A stretch of 64,000 nt of DNA from Bacteroides stercorirosoris (GTDB lineage Bacteria; Bacteroidota; Bacteroidia; Bacteroidales; Bacteroidaceae): NCBI RefSeq assembly GCF_900142015.1, contig NZ_FQZN01000005.1, forward strand, positions 1 to 64,000, read 5' to 3'. The first letter of the stretch is position 1; the number at the start of each line of letters is the position of its first letter. A program made the position numbers and the translations under genes. Under the pieces are notes generated by a model, which saw nothing but the letters and a program-made list of their open reading frames with translations, searched no databases and had not been told where the DNA came from. Of the stretch, positions 33,871 through 43,689 are shown piece by piece.

Positions 33871-36800
33871 TCAATTATTCACGTCTTCCTGCAACAGTAT
33901 GCCATAGCTTGCCGGATCAAAGTCAGGACGTTCCATCTCATGGCGGAGACGTGAACTCTGATTCTTCTTCACCCGGTCGAAATAGTTGTTTACTTCGCGG
34001 GCATTGGCAAAGTTGCGGTCACGACGATTATACAATTCTTCAAAATAAGCATGCATGGCATTCTCCGCTTCAGGGGTCAGGGTGAGTTTGTCCTTCTTTG
34101 CTTTCATCATGAAGATTTGCGCCAATTCATCGGGATTATAGTCCTCGAAATGGATCACTTTGGTGAAGCGTGACTCCAAACCGGAATTTGTATCAATCCA
34201 CTGACGGATTTCACGCGGATAACCGGCTGCAATGCAAACCATCTTACCCTTATAATCAAGCATCATGGGCAAAATCGTATTGGTTGCTTCCTGGCCAAAA
34301 TTATCTCCCATCAATGAGTAGGCTTCATCAATAAAAAGTACTCCACCCACCGCACGTTTCACCACGCGCGCCGTTTTTTTAGCGGTTTGTCCCACATAGC
34401 CTTCCACCAAATCTTTCCGCGTCACTTCGAGCAGGCGATTGCTGGGTAATACTCCCAAAGAATAGAATATATTCCCCATAATACGCGCCACAGTGGTCTT
34501 TCCCGTACCCGGATTTCCCACAAAGAGGTAATGGTCTACCACTCCCTGGAACTTCTTGCCCATCGCTTCAGCCTTCGCACGTTCCACTTTGATGTAATCG
34601 ACAATTTCTTTCACCTCACGCTTCACACCCGTCAGCCCAATTAATTGGTTGAGTTCAGTCATACATTCTTCCTCGTCAATCATCTTCGGCGGATCATACG
34701 GAATATCTTCCGCCTCAATGGTCAGATACAGTTCACGGGTTAATGTCTGCCCGCCGGCATGCAACTGAGCCAAACGATTGGCACGACGGCTCTTGGTTTT
34801 CTCGAAAAGCTTCACCATTTCACCGGCATTTCCGAAATTCTCATCCTTGGACGCCAACATCTCATCCACCAGTTTCGTCAGCACCTCTTCGGCTTCAGGA
34901 GTTAGCGTATTGCCTTTCTTCCTGATAAGAGAACGATAGATAGCTATCAGCTGGTCCGCCGTATAGTCCTCTATATGCAGGAAGTTGCTGAAACGACGGC
35001 GGAAACCCGGATTAGCATTATTGATGAATTCCTCCATCTCAGTCCGGTAACCGGCACATATCACGACAAACTTTCCGGCATCTTTCACCATACGGGTCAT
35101 CAGAGCCTCCACAGCCTCCACTCCCGTCTGATCCTTGCTGCCTCCGGCACTGATAGGCATCAGAACGTATGCTTCATCGATGAAAAGGATGCCTCCCATA
35201 GCTTCATCACAAGCCTTGTCCATCAGTTTGGCAGTCTCATTCTGATAGGTGCTTATCAGACTTTTCCGCTCCCGCTCTATCACTTTATCGGTAGGCAGCA
35301 AGCCGATAGCTTTGAAGATTTCACCCAGTTTACAGGCAATGGTCGTTTTGCCGGTCCCCGGATTACCTGTCAGAACGATATGTACGGGTGTTATTTCAGC
35401 ATCGGCAATGCCCATCTCCATCATTTCCTTATCCATTGCTATCTTATTTGCCAATGCCCGTATTTCAGCTTTCACACTATCCATGCCGACAAATTCATCC
35501 AACTCGGCAAGTACAGCATCAAGGCTCTTTACATTCTTGCTTTCCTCACCTTCGATATCGGCACGCGTCAGCACGTGTACCATAGAAGTATCATAATCCG
35601 GCGTACCTTTCAGTTCCAGCAAACGCACTCCCTGGTTCTTGATGGCACGGTCCAGCGCATTCCTCATTTCACGGGCATTACCGAAATTGCGTGTACGTGT
35701 CAGATACATCTTCGAGAAGTAATTACGGATAAATACCTCAGCCTCTTCATCCAGCGTCAGATGCTCCTTTTTCACCTGCCGACGGAAGATTTCCGCCAAT
35801 TCATCGGCTTTATAATCGCGGAAGTTCACTGTTTCATTGAATCGGGAAGCCATACCGGAATTGGAGCTCAGGAACTCTCCCATCTCCTTCGTATATCCGG
35901 CGGCAATGGCAACGAATTGCCCGCGCCTGTCTTCCACCAGTTTCAGCAATGTATCAATCGCTTCCTGCCCAAACTGGTCATTATCTCCCTGTTTCAACGT
36001 ATAGGCTTCATCAATAAAGAGCACACCGCCCATAGCCATATCTACATATTTCTCCACAGCCAAAGCTGTCTGTCCTACGTATCCGGCCACCAGTTCTTTA
36101 CGGGAAACTTCCACTAACTGGCCGACAGGCAATACTTCCAGTGAATTAAGTATATCGGCGAAGATACGGGCAATCGTAGTCTTACCCGTTCCGGGATTAC
36201 CGAGAAATAAGAAGTGATCCTTCACTTCGCGCCGGGCACCGTCTCCCTTCCGGTCGCGTTCAAAATCTATTTTATTAATGATTTTCCGTACCGTTGCCTT
36301 GATTTCATCGATTCCGACAAATTCGTCCAGTTCAGCCATGATTTCTTCATAACTCTTCTGCCGGAATTCCTTGCCGGGAACATCCGCCGCAACAGCAACC
36401 GATGCATTCGGATCACGCTTGATAGTATTCGCAAAAATATCCGCCGCCTTTTTCACTGCCAGATGTCCGTTGCCAAAGTCATCAGATTTCTGCCGCATCT
36501 CTTGTTTGAACACACGCTCCAGCTTGGCATCCGCTTCTTCATCCAATGTTATTCCATAGCGGTTCTTGAGTTCATTGACGCAAATCTGTTTCAATTCGTC
36601 CACGCTGAAATCTTTCAGATCAAAGTAATACTCAAAGCGGTTCCGTACATCCGGATTAGAAACCAGAAACTCTTTAAACGCCGATGAAAGCCCGGAAAGG
36701 ATAACAATCGGGTCGTTATTCCACTTGTCCATACAACTGAATAACTTATCGAGTTTATTGATGTCATTGGCAGCCCCCGAAGGCAGAAGTTTCTGTGCAT

Positions 36801-37203
36801 TCTCAATACAGAGAATACCTCCTTTTAAGTCGGAAGTGTTCTTATCCCACTCTTTGGCAAACTCTTCATAATCCACCGCATCAATCACTTTCATAGCAGG
36901 TTTCTTGATGATGCCACTGGAATACAGCAGCTTTTGCAACACAGCCGCCAACTTCGTCTTACCCGTTCCGGTATTTCCCGTAATAATCATATCCATTCCC
37001 AAACGGATGGCGATTCCACTACTCTGCGCACGTAAGGTAAGCGACTCACAAGTGTTCACCAAATCCTGCAACTGATTCTTCACGGTCTCCATACCCACCA
37101 GTTCGCGCAGAGGCTCGGTAGCTTTGGTCACTACATGGGCGCCACACCATTTACAGAAGACTGCGCTTTCACGGTTCGGTTTATTACATTTCGGACAATT
37201 CAT
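33871..37203 (-). CDS. Zinc-ribbon ATPase with four tandem CbbX-like AAA modules
   Basis: A 1110-residue protein. An N-terminal zinc ribbon (Cys3/6/17/20) precedes four AAA modules of the CbbX/SpoVK type. The Walker A motifs are GNTGTGKT (about residue 76) and three copies of GNPGTGKT (about 334, 612 and 894). Modules 2-4 have normal Walker B motifs (FIDEAYTL, FIDEAYVL, FIDEAYSL). Module 1 has CIENAQKL, so the catalytic Asp-Glu is Glu134-Asn135 and it probably binds but does not hydrolyse ATP. Modules 2 and 4 share pore-like YVGQTA segments, and module 3 has YQNETA. Four modules in one chain is more than usual for this family. It starts 15 bp after the kinase stop. It is probably a remodelling ATPase controlled by the kinase. 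Confidence 0.92.
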   Translation of the reverse strand: MNCPKCNKPNRESAVFCKWCGAHVVTKATEPLRELVGMETVKNQLQDLVNTCESLTLRAQSSGIAIRLGMDMIITGNTGTGKTKLAAVLQKLLYSSGIIKKPAMKVIDAVDYEEFAKEWDKNTSDLKGGILCIENAQKLLPSGAANDINKLDKLFSCMDKWNNDPIVILSGLSSAFKEFLVSNPDVRNRFEYYFDLKDFSVDELKQICVNELKNRYGITLDEEADAKLERVFKQEMRQKSDDFGNGHLAVKKAADIFANTIKRDPNASVAVAADVPGKEFRQKSYEEIMAELDEFVGIDEIKATVRKIINKIDFERDRKGDGARREVKDHFLFLGNPGTGKTTIARIFADILNSLEVLPVGQLVEVSRKELVAGYVGQTALAVEKYVDMAMGGVLFIDEAYTLKQGDNDQFGQEAIDTLLKLVEDRRGQFVAIAAGYTKEMGEFLSSNSGMASRFNETVNFRDYKADELAEIFRRQVKKEHLTLDEEAEVFIRNYFSKMYLTRTRNFGNAREMRNALDRAIKNQGVRLLELKGTPDYDTSMVHVLTRADIEGEESKNVKSLDAVLAELDEFVGMDSVKAEIRALANKIAMDKEMMEMGIADAEITPVHIVLTGNPGTGKTTIACKLGEIFKAIGLLPTDKVIERERKSLISTYQNETAKLMDKACDEAMGGILFIDEAYVLMPISAGGSKDQTGVEAVEALMTRMVKDAGKFVVICAGYRTEMEEFINNANPGFRRRFSNFLHIEDYTADQLIAIYRSLIRKKGNTLTPEAEEVLTKLVDEMLASKDENFGNAGEMVKLFEKTKSRRANRLAQLHAGGQTLTRELYLTIEAEDIPYDPPKMIDEEECMTELNQLIGLTGVKREVKEIVDYIKVERAKAEAMGKKFQGVVDHYLFVGNPGTGKTTVARIMGNIFYSLGVLPSNRLLEVTRKDLVEGYVGQTAKKTARVVKRAVGGVLFIDEAYSLMGDNFGQEATNTILPMMLDYKGKMVCIAAGYPREIRQWIDTNSGLESRFTKVIHFEDYNPDELAQIFMMKAKKDKLTLTPEAENAMHAYFEELYNRRDRNFANAREVNNYFDRVKKNQSSRLRHEMERPDFDPASYGILLQEDVNN

Positions 37204-37218
37204 ACTTATTCGCTTTTA

Positions 37219-40200
37219 TCAGTTCCCGACAGCCGCTTTTGCTTTCGTAAAACTGAATTTCACTTGTTTTTTAGTCGTATAATTCTCGTAAGTTCCTTCA
37301 AAAGCATCCATTCCATCGCCGGAGAATGAACCATTGTACTGGCCGTCAAGCGTGCCGTTCTTGTGTACATCGTCAAAATGAATGGTATTCGTAACCGTAT
37401 TCACGCTACCCTTCAACTCTTCATTAGTGAGGTTTTTATATTGTACATGTATGGTTGCTTTCAGTCCCTCCGAACTTGCATTCGTAATATTCAGTGTCGC
37501 ATCGCGTCCCTCAAACGTACCTGTCCATGTGCCCACCAGCTCTTTAATCTTACCGTCATTCTGCAAAAATCGAGAAGCATCCAAGCCAAATGCAGGAGTG
37601 TATTGCATAAACAGATAGGCCAACCATCCCACCACTACCATTGAGAGTATAGCCCGATAGGAAAATTTACGGATACAGTCTTTCAGGTATTTGGCATATT
37701 GCGCGGATTCACCGCCAATAGAAGACTCAAAGTGGCTTCCCACATCCGCCTTAAAAGCAAAGTGTAACGGCTCCAAACCGGTCTCTTCAAAACCGGGATT
37801 CAACAGATGCTCATGCGACCTCCGTTCAACCGGAAGCTTCAGATAACAACTCTTCATCAGATAATAAGCCAACAGAAGCAAAAGTCCTGCCAAGACATAA
37901 TGTGCGTATGGCATAATCAGATTCAAGACAAAATACACTGCATAGTAGACAATTGCCCCCACAATAAAGCCCAGAATCACACTTCCGATAAGATTCTCGA
38001 AGTCAGAGGTCACAAAAATGAGAATACCCAGAATAATACCCATCGTCACAATAGCGCCCAGCGAGAAGCCCGGCAATGGGTTCTCGGTAAACGGGAGCCC
38101 ATAAAAACACAATGCGGCCGCAAAAGAAAGTATGGGAATAAAGCAAAGCACTCCAAGCAACACACGCATTATAGTCAGTGTGCGGCAACGCAAACGTACT
38201 TTTCGGATATTCTTATTCACAAAATCCGTAGCGATGCGGAAGTTAGAGACATCTGTATCCTTACTGTCTATTTTCTCGATGAATTCGAGGTATTTTACCG
38301 TTTCCTGTTCATAAGCAAACTTGGGTGACAGGTTCTTAAGCGGATTTTCCTGGAAGAAGGAGGTCAGCCAGTCTCTTAAATACCCGTTTTCCAGTTCATT
38401 CTTCACTTCCTTCGATGGAATGGACTTTAATTCGCTTAAATCAGTGATACTCTTATCGCTACCTTTGAAGTAATAGTAAGGTTGAGCACCCAATCCTTTA
38501 ATAGCTTTAAACGTAGCGATAATCCAGTTGTAAGGTCCTGCCTTACGGAGATTGTCTTTGGATTTCAGTTCGAAGCAATAGTCTATCCACTTAATCTTAT
38601 CATCATATACTCCTTTTGATTTCAGATAGAAGTAGAGGCGTGAACCTTTCATGCCGGACAGCATTCCGAGAATGTAATCGGCATATTCATGGTCCGAATC
38701 ATTCTTGGGTGTGTTCTTGTAAATCATCAGTTGCTGATTGATGAATTGGGCTATTTGAGTATGCGTAAAGTAATAATTGCTTGCCGTTTCATCCATTTGC
38801 AGGGTAAAGGACACCTTCGGACTCAAATTATAAAGTACGCCATAAGTGACGGCCGCATTAGAGGCATTAAAGCCTTTCAGCTGGGTACGTATTTTCCCCA
38901 CCAAGCCCTTGTCACGAGCTGCCAGCCACACCAAGAAAGAATCTTCCGCCAAATCATTCCATGAATCGGCACTAAGCATATGGTTATAAGCGTAATGCAA
39001 TACATCTTCCGGAGTGTTGCAACGTCCCAGATTCCCCTTTTCATCGATCAATTCATAAGGGCGTGAGGGATCAAGCTCGTAAATCAAGCGCCACAAAGCT
39101 TCCCGCTGGCGGTCTTTCTTATTAAACAACGGAACAACATCGTCCGTAAGCCGCTTCAAATCATGCGCATTAAAGAAAAGGAAAAGAGGGTCATTGGAAT
39201 TTGCCAATGTCGACTGATAAGTACCGAAATTCTCGACGAGCGACTGGGCTATTTCTTCGGCAGTAGTCCGCGGACGGCCTTTGATATCATAATAAGGCAT
39301 ATCCACATTGAGCATATAACACGCCGCATACAATCCGGCTGTCTGATCTTTCGGATAGCGTTTTTCGACAATGTCTTCAATCTCCGTAGCCAGTTCAGGA
39401 CGCTGATTATCCGTCAACCATTTAGTCAACTTCCCCGTATAGAGATATTTAATGGCAAGACTTTGGTCTTGTCGCATAAAATCGGCCAATTGCTCGGGAG
39501 AATGGGCTACCTGATTCTTTCCGGCATTAAAAATAATGCTGAAGCTACGTCTGCTCTCCTGTCCTGCAAAGTCACTGAATACATCTTCTCCGCGTGCCCA
39601 ACGGACAATCTCCATAAAACCGCAACGTTTTTCCGGTTGTGGAGCAGTCAGTGCCTTTATCAGCTTCAATGTACGTCCGGACAAGTCCGCCGGAAAGGGC
39701 AAATCACCGGTACGCTTGCGCTTCATCAGCTCAAATTCTCTTTCTTTGAACTCTTTTTCTCCCATCCACAGACAAAGCAAAACCATGCCAAGAGAATAAA
39801 AGTCACTCTTCGTATCAATTTCCACCCGATTTTCTCCCGGAACGGTGTAGTACATTTCGGGTGCCGCATAAATACGGGTACGGGCCTGGTCGGTACGGGC
39901 AATACCGTTTTCATTACACCTCACCGAAATACCGAAATCTCCCAGCAATACTTGTTTCTGTGTCTCATCGGCAAAGAAAAAGTTACCCGGCTTTATATCA
40001 CGGTGAATGAAACCATGCTTATGACAAAAATCAATGGCAGCCGCCGCCTGTTTAGCTATTTCACAAAGTTTACTTTCATTTCCACGCAAACTTATCTTAT
40101 CCAAAGAACCACCTTTGCAATAGTTCATTATCTCATAATGCCTCAATTCACCGTGAACACGGGGATTATCCCACTGACCGTGATCTATTATATCCACCAA

Positions 40201-40626
40201 TAGTCCGGAGCGAGGAGATTGTCTGATAATTTCAAGTATCTGATGATTAGGAGGAGGTTCAATACCAACATAATAGAGTTTCAGAACGTATTGCTTTCCC
40301 TTATTCTCTACCAAGAATATCTGGGCTTCTCCAGTTCCGTCCGAAATAGCCTTTATCACCCTGTAATTCAGCCCTTTAATCAGATACTCGGTATCATATT
40401 GACGAGTGATTGCCTCAATCACCTTTTGTTGTTCGGCACGCAGAGTGGCATCATTGGCTGACGCCGGACGCAGAGTCTTATCTTCTACAGCACCGACATG
40501 CAAAGTCTTATCGATACCTGCCGCGCCGGGACGCAAGGTTTTATCAACATTGGCAACACTTGGGCGCAAAGTTTTCTCCCCCTCGCCAGGGCGCAGTGTT
40601 TTATCACTGTCTCTCAAGTCGCTCAT
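37219..40626 (-). CDS. Transmembrane Ser/Thr protein kinase with KTLRPG-repeat N-terminus
   Basis: A 1135-residue Hanks-type kinase. Residues 1-65 hold six spaced threonine motifs (Thr10, 19, 30, 41, 51, 61; core D/E-K-T-L-R-P). The kinase domain (about 85-345) has the lysine in YVLKLYY, HRDIKPGN with Asp210, and DFG in LLGDFGISV. A long helical region (about 360-800) follows, then four or five membrane helices (about 815-945), a loop, another helix (VVVGWLAYLFMQY, about 1010), and a C-terminal beta-rich domain (LVGTWTGTFEG to the end) likely outside the membrane. It sits between the zinc-ribbon protein and the ATPase with short gaps, as one operon. The repeat region is a likely autophosphorylation tail. 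Confidence 0.92.
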   Translation of the reverse strand: MSDLRDSDKTLRPGEGEKTLRPSVANVDKTLRPGAAGIDKTLHVGAVEDKTLRPASANDATLRAEQQKVIEAITRQYDTEYLIKGLNYRVIKAISDGTGEAQIFLVENKGKQYVLKLYYVGIEPPPNHQILEIIRQSPRSGLLVDIIDHGQWDNPRVHGELRHYEIMNYCKGGSLDKISLRGNESKLCEIAKQAAAAIDFCHKHGFIHRDIKPGNFFFADETQKQVLLGDFGISVRCNENGIARTDQARTRIYAAPEMYYTVPGENRVEIDTKSDFYSLGMVLLCLWMGEKEFKEREFELMKRKRTGDLPFPADLSGRTLKLIKALTAPQPEKRCGFMEIVRWARGEDVFSDFAGQESRRSFSIIFNAGKNQVAHSPEQLADFMRQDQSLAIKYLYTGKLTKWLTDNQRPELATEIEDIVEKRYPKDQTAGLYAACYMLNVDMPYYDIKGRPRTTAEEIAQSLVENFGTYQSTLANSNDPLFLFFNAHDLKRLTDDVVPLFNKKDRQREALWRLIYELDPSRPYELIDEKGNLGRCNTPEDVLHYAYNHMLSADSWNDLAEDSFLVWLAARDKGLVGKIRTQLKGFNASNAAVTYGVLYNLSPKVSFTLQMDETASNYYFTHTQIAQFINQQLMIYKNTPKNDSDHEYADYILGMLSGMKGSRLYFYLKSKGVYDDKIKWIDYCFELKSKDNLRKAGPYNWIIATFKAIKGLGAQPYYYFKGSDKSITDLSELKSIPSKEVKNELENGYLRDWLTSFFQENPLKNLSPKFAYEQETVKYLEFIEKIDSKDTDVSNFRIATDFVNKNIRKVRLRCRTLTIMRVLLGVLCFIPILSFAAALCFYGLPFTENPLPGFSLGAIVTMGIILGILIFVTSDFENLIGSVILGFIVGAIVYYAVYFVLNLIMPYAHYVLAGLLLLLAYYLMKSCYLKLPVERRSHEHLLNPGFEETGLEPLHFAFKADVGSHFESSIGGESAQYAKYLKDCIRKFSYRAILSMVVVGWLAYLFMQYTPAFGLDASRFLQNDGKIKELVGTWTGTFEGRDATLNITNASSEGLKATIHVQYKNLTNEELKGSVNTVTNTIHFDDVHKNGTLDGQYNGSFSGDGMDAFEGTYENYTTKKQVKFSFTKAKAAVGN

Positions 40627-40668
40627 ATATTATACAGTTTTAAATTGGCTTATCGGTTTCCACCAGAA

Positions 40669-41658
40669 TCAATCATCCTGATATTCAAAAGTCTTCGTAA
40701 CAGTTACCACATCTTCATAAATCCATGTACCTCCCAGTTCCGGCTGCGCACATTCACTCGGCTGATTATGCTGGCAGCCGCAAAGATTGCATACCCAGCA
40801 AACAGGAGCTTTCGAAACCGACTTCCGCAAAACAGGCAGTTTTCTTGCTGAATAATAATTCCGTTGCATTTGCGGAGTCATATCTCCTTCCGGACGAAGT
40901 TTTTCCATAAGACCCCGCATTTCTTCCAACTTCTCTTTATACAATTGCTTCGCCTCGTCGAGATCCACTCTTTTCACATTCAATTGTATTTTGGGACGTG
41001 CCTGCACGGGAGTTTCTTTGAGGGGTTTGGGTTTGGGAATGGAGATTTCTTCCAAAGAACCGCTACCGGCAAAAAGGTCTTTATATTGCTGTATCAGTTT
41101 TTTGTCGGCTTCACTCAGCTCAAGCTGTGGAGGTTCCGAATCTTCTTCGGATATTTCTCCGGAAGGAGTGTCCAGTATTCGTTCTTCCAAATCGGCAAGT
41201 TCCTGTGCCAACGCCAGCATTTCCTGAAAGACCGGATCATGCTTGGCTTTCTGCATTTCCTGCATAGCCATTTCATTCAGCGGACGATTACACTTCCGGC
41301 AGAAACTGCGAAAATTCAAAGTATTGCAATCCGGGCAGATAATTCCTGTGCGCGGATTACCGCAGTCGGGACAAAAGGAATCATCCGCTTCCATCGATGC
41401 CCCGCAAAAAGAACATAACTCTGCATGCAGACTTTGCCCGCAATGGGGACAAATCTCCCAATCTGCTTGAATCGGGACACCACAACGAACGCATGATTTC
41501 CCCTTCAACGGCATCCCACATTCCTCACAGAATTTATCACCACTGTGGCAGGGCGTCCCACAATTAGGGCAACATTGCGGCTGTTCCGCTTGCTTTTCCG
41601 TAGTTTTTTGTTGCGTCTTTACCTGCTGTTCCGATAAAGACTGATGTTGTTGTTCCAT
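40669..41658 (-). CDS. Four-ribbon zinc protein, first gene of the kinase cassette
   Basis: A 329-residue soluble protein. After a Gln-rich start come four tandem double-cysteine zinc ribbons (about residues 29-150: CPNCG/CEECG, CVRCG/CPHCG, CSFCG/CPDCG, CPDCN/CRKCN). A helical acidic middle region (DLEERILD, SEEDSEPPQLELSEADKK) follows, then a further cysteine cluster near the C-terminus (CWVCNLCGCQ). There is no enzyme motif. Zinc ribbons also open the ATPase and the FHA protein, so this may be a scaffold that joins the same complex. The function is unknown. The gene diverges from mnmG. Confidence 0.85.
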   Translation of the reverse strand: MEQQHQSLSEQQVKTQQKTTEKQAEQPQCCPNCGTPCHSGDKFCEECGMPLKGKSCVRCGVPIQADWEICPHCGQSLHAELCSFCGASMEADDSFCPDCGNPRTGIICPDCNTLNFRSFCRKCNRPLNEMAMQEMQKAKHDPVFQEMLALAQELADLEERILDTPSGEISEEDSEPPQLELSEADKKLIQQYKDLFAGSGSLEEISIPKPKPLKETPVQARPKIQLNVKRVDLDEAKQLYKEKLEEMRGLMEKLRPEGDMTPQMQRNYYSARKLPVLRKSVSKAPVCWVCNLCGCQHNQPSECAQPELGGTWIYEDVVTVTKTFEYQDD

Positions 41659-41703
41659 AAACCGTATTCAGACTTTAAGTTGACTTACCAGATTTTAAGT
41701 TTC

Positions 41704-41783
41704 CAAATATATCAATTTATTCAGTGAATAAAGTGGCAATACGTAAAAAAGATGGAGGAATAGCTGTTTTTTTCGTAACTTTG
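41704..41783. promoter_or_regulatory. Divergent promoter boxes for the kinase cassette and mnmG
   Basis: The minus-strand TATATTTG (plus 41704-41711) lies 46 bp before the zinc-ribbon gene. The plus-strand TAACTTTG (41776-41783) lies 25 bp before the mnmG start. Both fit TAnnTTTG. Good -33 elements are not clear for either. Confidence 0.55.
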
Positions 41784-41807
41784 CACGGTTTTAAATACAT
41801 TGAATGA

Positions 41808-43682
41808 ATGGAGTTTAAATACGACGTTATTGTAATTGGCGCCGGACACGCCGGCTGTGAGGCTGCCGCTGCCGCAGCAAATCTGGGTTCAAAAACCTGT
41901 CTTATCACCATGGACATGAACAAGATAGGACAGATGAGTTGCAATCCTGCCGTAGGTGGTATTGCCAAAGGGCAAATCGTACGCGAAATAGATGCATTAG
42001 GAGGATACATGGGGTTGGTTACCGATCAAACCGCCATCCAGTTCCGCATACTAAACCGTTCTAAAGGTCCCGCCATGTGGAGCCCGCGTGCGCAATGCGA
42101 CCGCAACAAGTTTATCTGGACATGGCGCGAAATCCTGGAGAATACTCCGAACCTGCATATCTGGCAAGATACCGTACGTGAAATCCTCGTTGAAAATGGA
42201 GAGGTAGTAGGCTTGACGACTTTGCTGGATGTTACTTTCCGTGCCAAATGCATTGTATTAACCGCCGGAACTTTCCTGAATGGTTTAATGCACGTTGGGC
42301 GCACCAAACTTGCCGGTGGCCGTATGGCAGAACCTGCATCCTACGAATTAACCGAATCCATCGCAAGACATGGCATTGAATACGGGCGTATGAAAACCGG
42401 CACTCCCGTCCGCATTGATGGTCGGAGCGTGCACTATGAATATATGGAAATACAAGATGGAGAATCTGACTTCCATAAGTTCTCATTCATGGACACCAGC
42501 GTCCGCCACTTGAAGCAACTTCCATGCTGGACTTGCTTCACGAACGAAGAGGTGCACCGTGTGTTACGTGAAGGGCTACCAGATTCTCCCCTTTTCAACG
42601 GACAAATCCAAAGCATCGGCCCCCGCTATTGCCCCAGCATTGAAACTAAAATCGTCACCTTCCCCGACAAAGAGCAGCACCAACTTTTTCTGGAACCCGA
42701 AGGAGAAACAACGCAAGAACTTTACTTGAACGGCTTCTCTTCTTCACTCCCGATGAATATCCAAATCGAGGCATTAAAGAAAATCCCGGCATTCAAAGAT
42801 TTGGTTATATACCGCCCGGGCTATGCCATCGAATATGACTACTTCGACCCTACCCAACTGAAGCATACGTTGGAAACGAAGAAAATCAAAAATCTGTTCT
42901 TTGCCGGACAAGTGAACGGAACCACCGGATATGAAGAAGCGGCCGGACAAGGAATCATCGCCGGCATCAACGCACATATCAATTGCCACGGCGGCGAGCC
43001 ATTTACACTGGCACGCGACGAAGCATATATCGGCGTATTAATCGACGACCTCGTCACGAAAGGAGTAGACGAGCCTTATCGTATGTTTACTTCACGTGCT
43101 GAATACCGCATCTTATTACGCATGGACGATGCCGACATGCGCCTTACTGAAAGGGCATGGAAACTCGGACTCGTCAAGGGCGACCGCTACGAACTGTTGA
43201 GACGGAAGCGTGAAGCCATCAACAGCATTGTAGAGTTCACCCGCAGTTATTCGATGAAACCGGCGCTAATCAATCCGGCATTAGAAAGATTAGGCACTAC
43301 TCCCCTGCGTCAAGGATGCAAATTAGTAGATCTGATAAACCGTCCGCAAGTGACTATCGAGAATATGGCGGAACACGTCGATGCCTTCCGCCGGGAACTG
43401 GAGAAGATTACCGAAAGAAAAGAAGAAATCATTGAAGCCGCCGAAATCCTCATCAAGTATGAAGGGTACATCGGACGCGAACGAATCATTGCCGATAAAC
43501 TGGCCCGACTGGAAAGCATCAAGATAAAAGGAAAGTTCGACTATAATTCTATTCAATCCCTTTCCACCGAAGCCAGACAAAAGCTGATGAAGATTGACCC
43601 GGAAACAATCGCTCAGGCAAGCCGAATTCCGGGAGTATCACCAAGCGATATAAACGTCCTGCTGGTACTTTCGGGCAGATAG
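41808..43682 (+). CDS. mnmG: tRNA uridine-5-carboxymethylaminomethyl modification enzyme MnmG (GidA)
   Basis: A 624-residue FAD protein that, with MnmE, modifies the wobble uridine of several tRNAs. The dinucleotide-fold GAGHAGCEAA is at residues 11-20. Family signatures include MSCNPAVGGIAKG, GRMAEPASYEL, RYCPSIETKI, GQVNGTTGYEEAAGQG and the C-terminal helical domain ending RIPGVSPSDINVLLV. Length is normal. An ATG at 41804 is in another frame; the start at 41808 fits the family. A parS-like site follows directly after the stop. mnmG near the origin is common in bacteria, which fits that site. Confidence 0.98.
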   Translation: MEFKYDVIVIGAGHAGCEAAAAAANLGSKTCLITMDMNKIGQMSCNPAVGGIAKGQIVREIDALGGYMGLVTDQTAIQFRILNRSKGPAMWSPRAQCDRNKFIWTWREILENTPNLHIWQDTVREILVENGEVVGLTTLLDVTFRAKCIVLTAGTFLNGLMHVGRTKLAGGRMAEPASYELTESIARHGIEYGRMKTGTPVRIDGRSVHYEYMEIQDGESDFHKFSFMDTSVRHLKQLPCWTCFTNEEVHRVLREGLPDSPLFNGQIQSIGPRYCPSIETKIVTFPDKEQHQLFLEPEGETTQELYLNGFSSSLPMNIQIEALKKIPAFKDLVIYRPGYAIEYDYFDPTQLKHTLETKKIKNLFFAGQVNGTTGYEEAAGQGIIAGINAHINCHGGEPFTLARDEAYIGVLIDDLVTKGVDEPYRMFTSRAEYRILLRMDDADMRLTERAWKLGLVKGDRYELLRRKREAINSIVEFTRSYSMKPALINPALERLGTTPLRQGCKLVDLINRPQVTIENMAEHVDAFRRELEKITERKEEIIEAAEILIKYEGYIGRERIIADKLARLESIKIKGKFDYNSIQSLSTEARQKLMKIDPETIAQASRIPGVSPSDINVLLVLSGR

Positions 43683-43689
43683 CGCGGGA

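Noticed and set aside
34975-36117. 380-codon plus-strand frame
   Set aside because: It is antisense to the well-supported four-module ATPase gene; composition is that of a shadow frame.
39163-40203. 346-codon plus-strand frame
   Set aside because: It is antisense to the kinase catalytic domain and shows no family motif.
31942-41658. Type VI or type VII secretion locus
   Set aside because: Only regulators and an AAA ATPase resemble parts of those systems; no sheath, baseplate, membrane complex or secretion ATPase is encoded.
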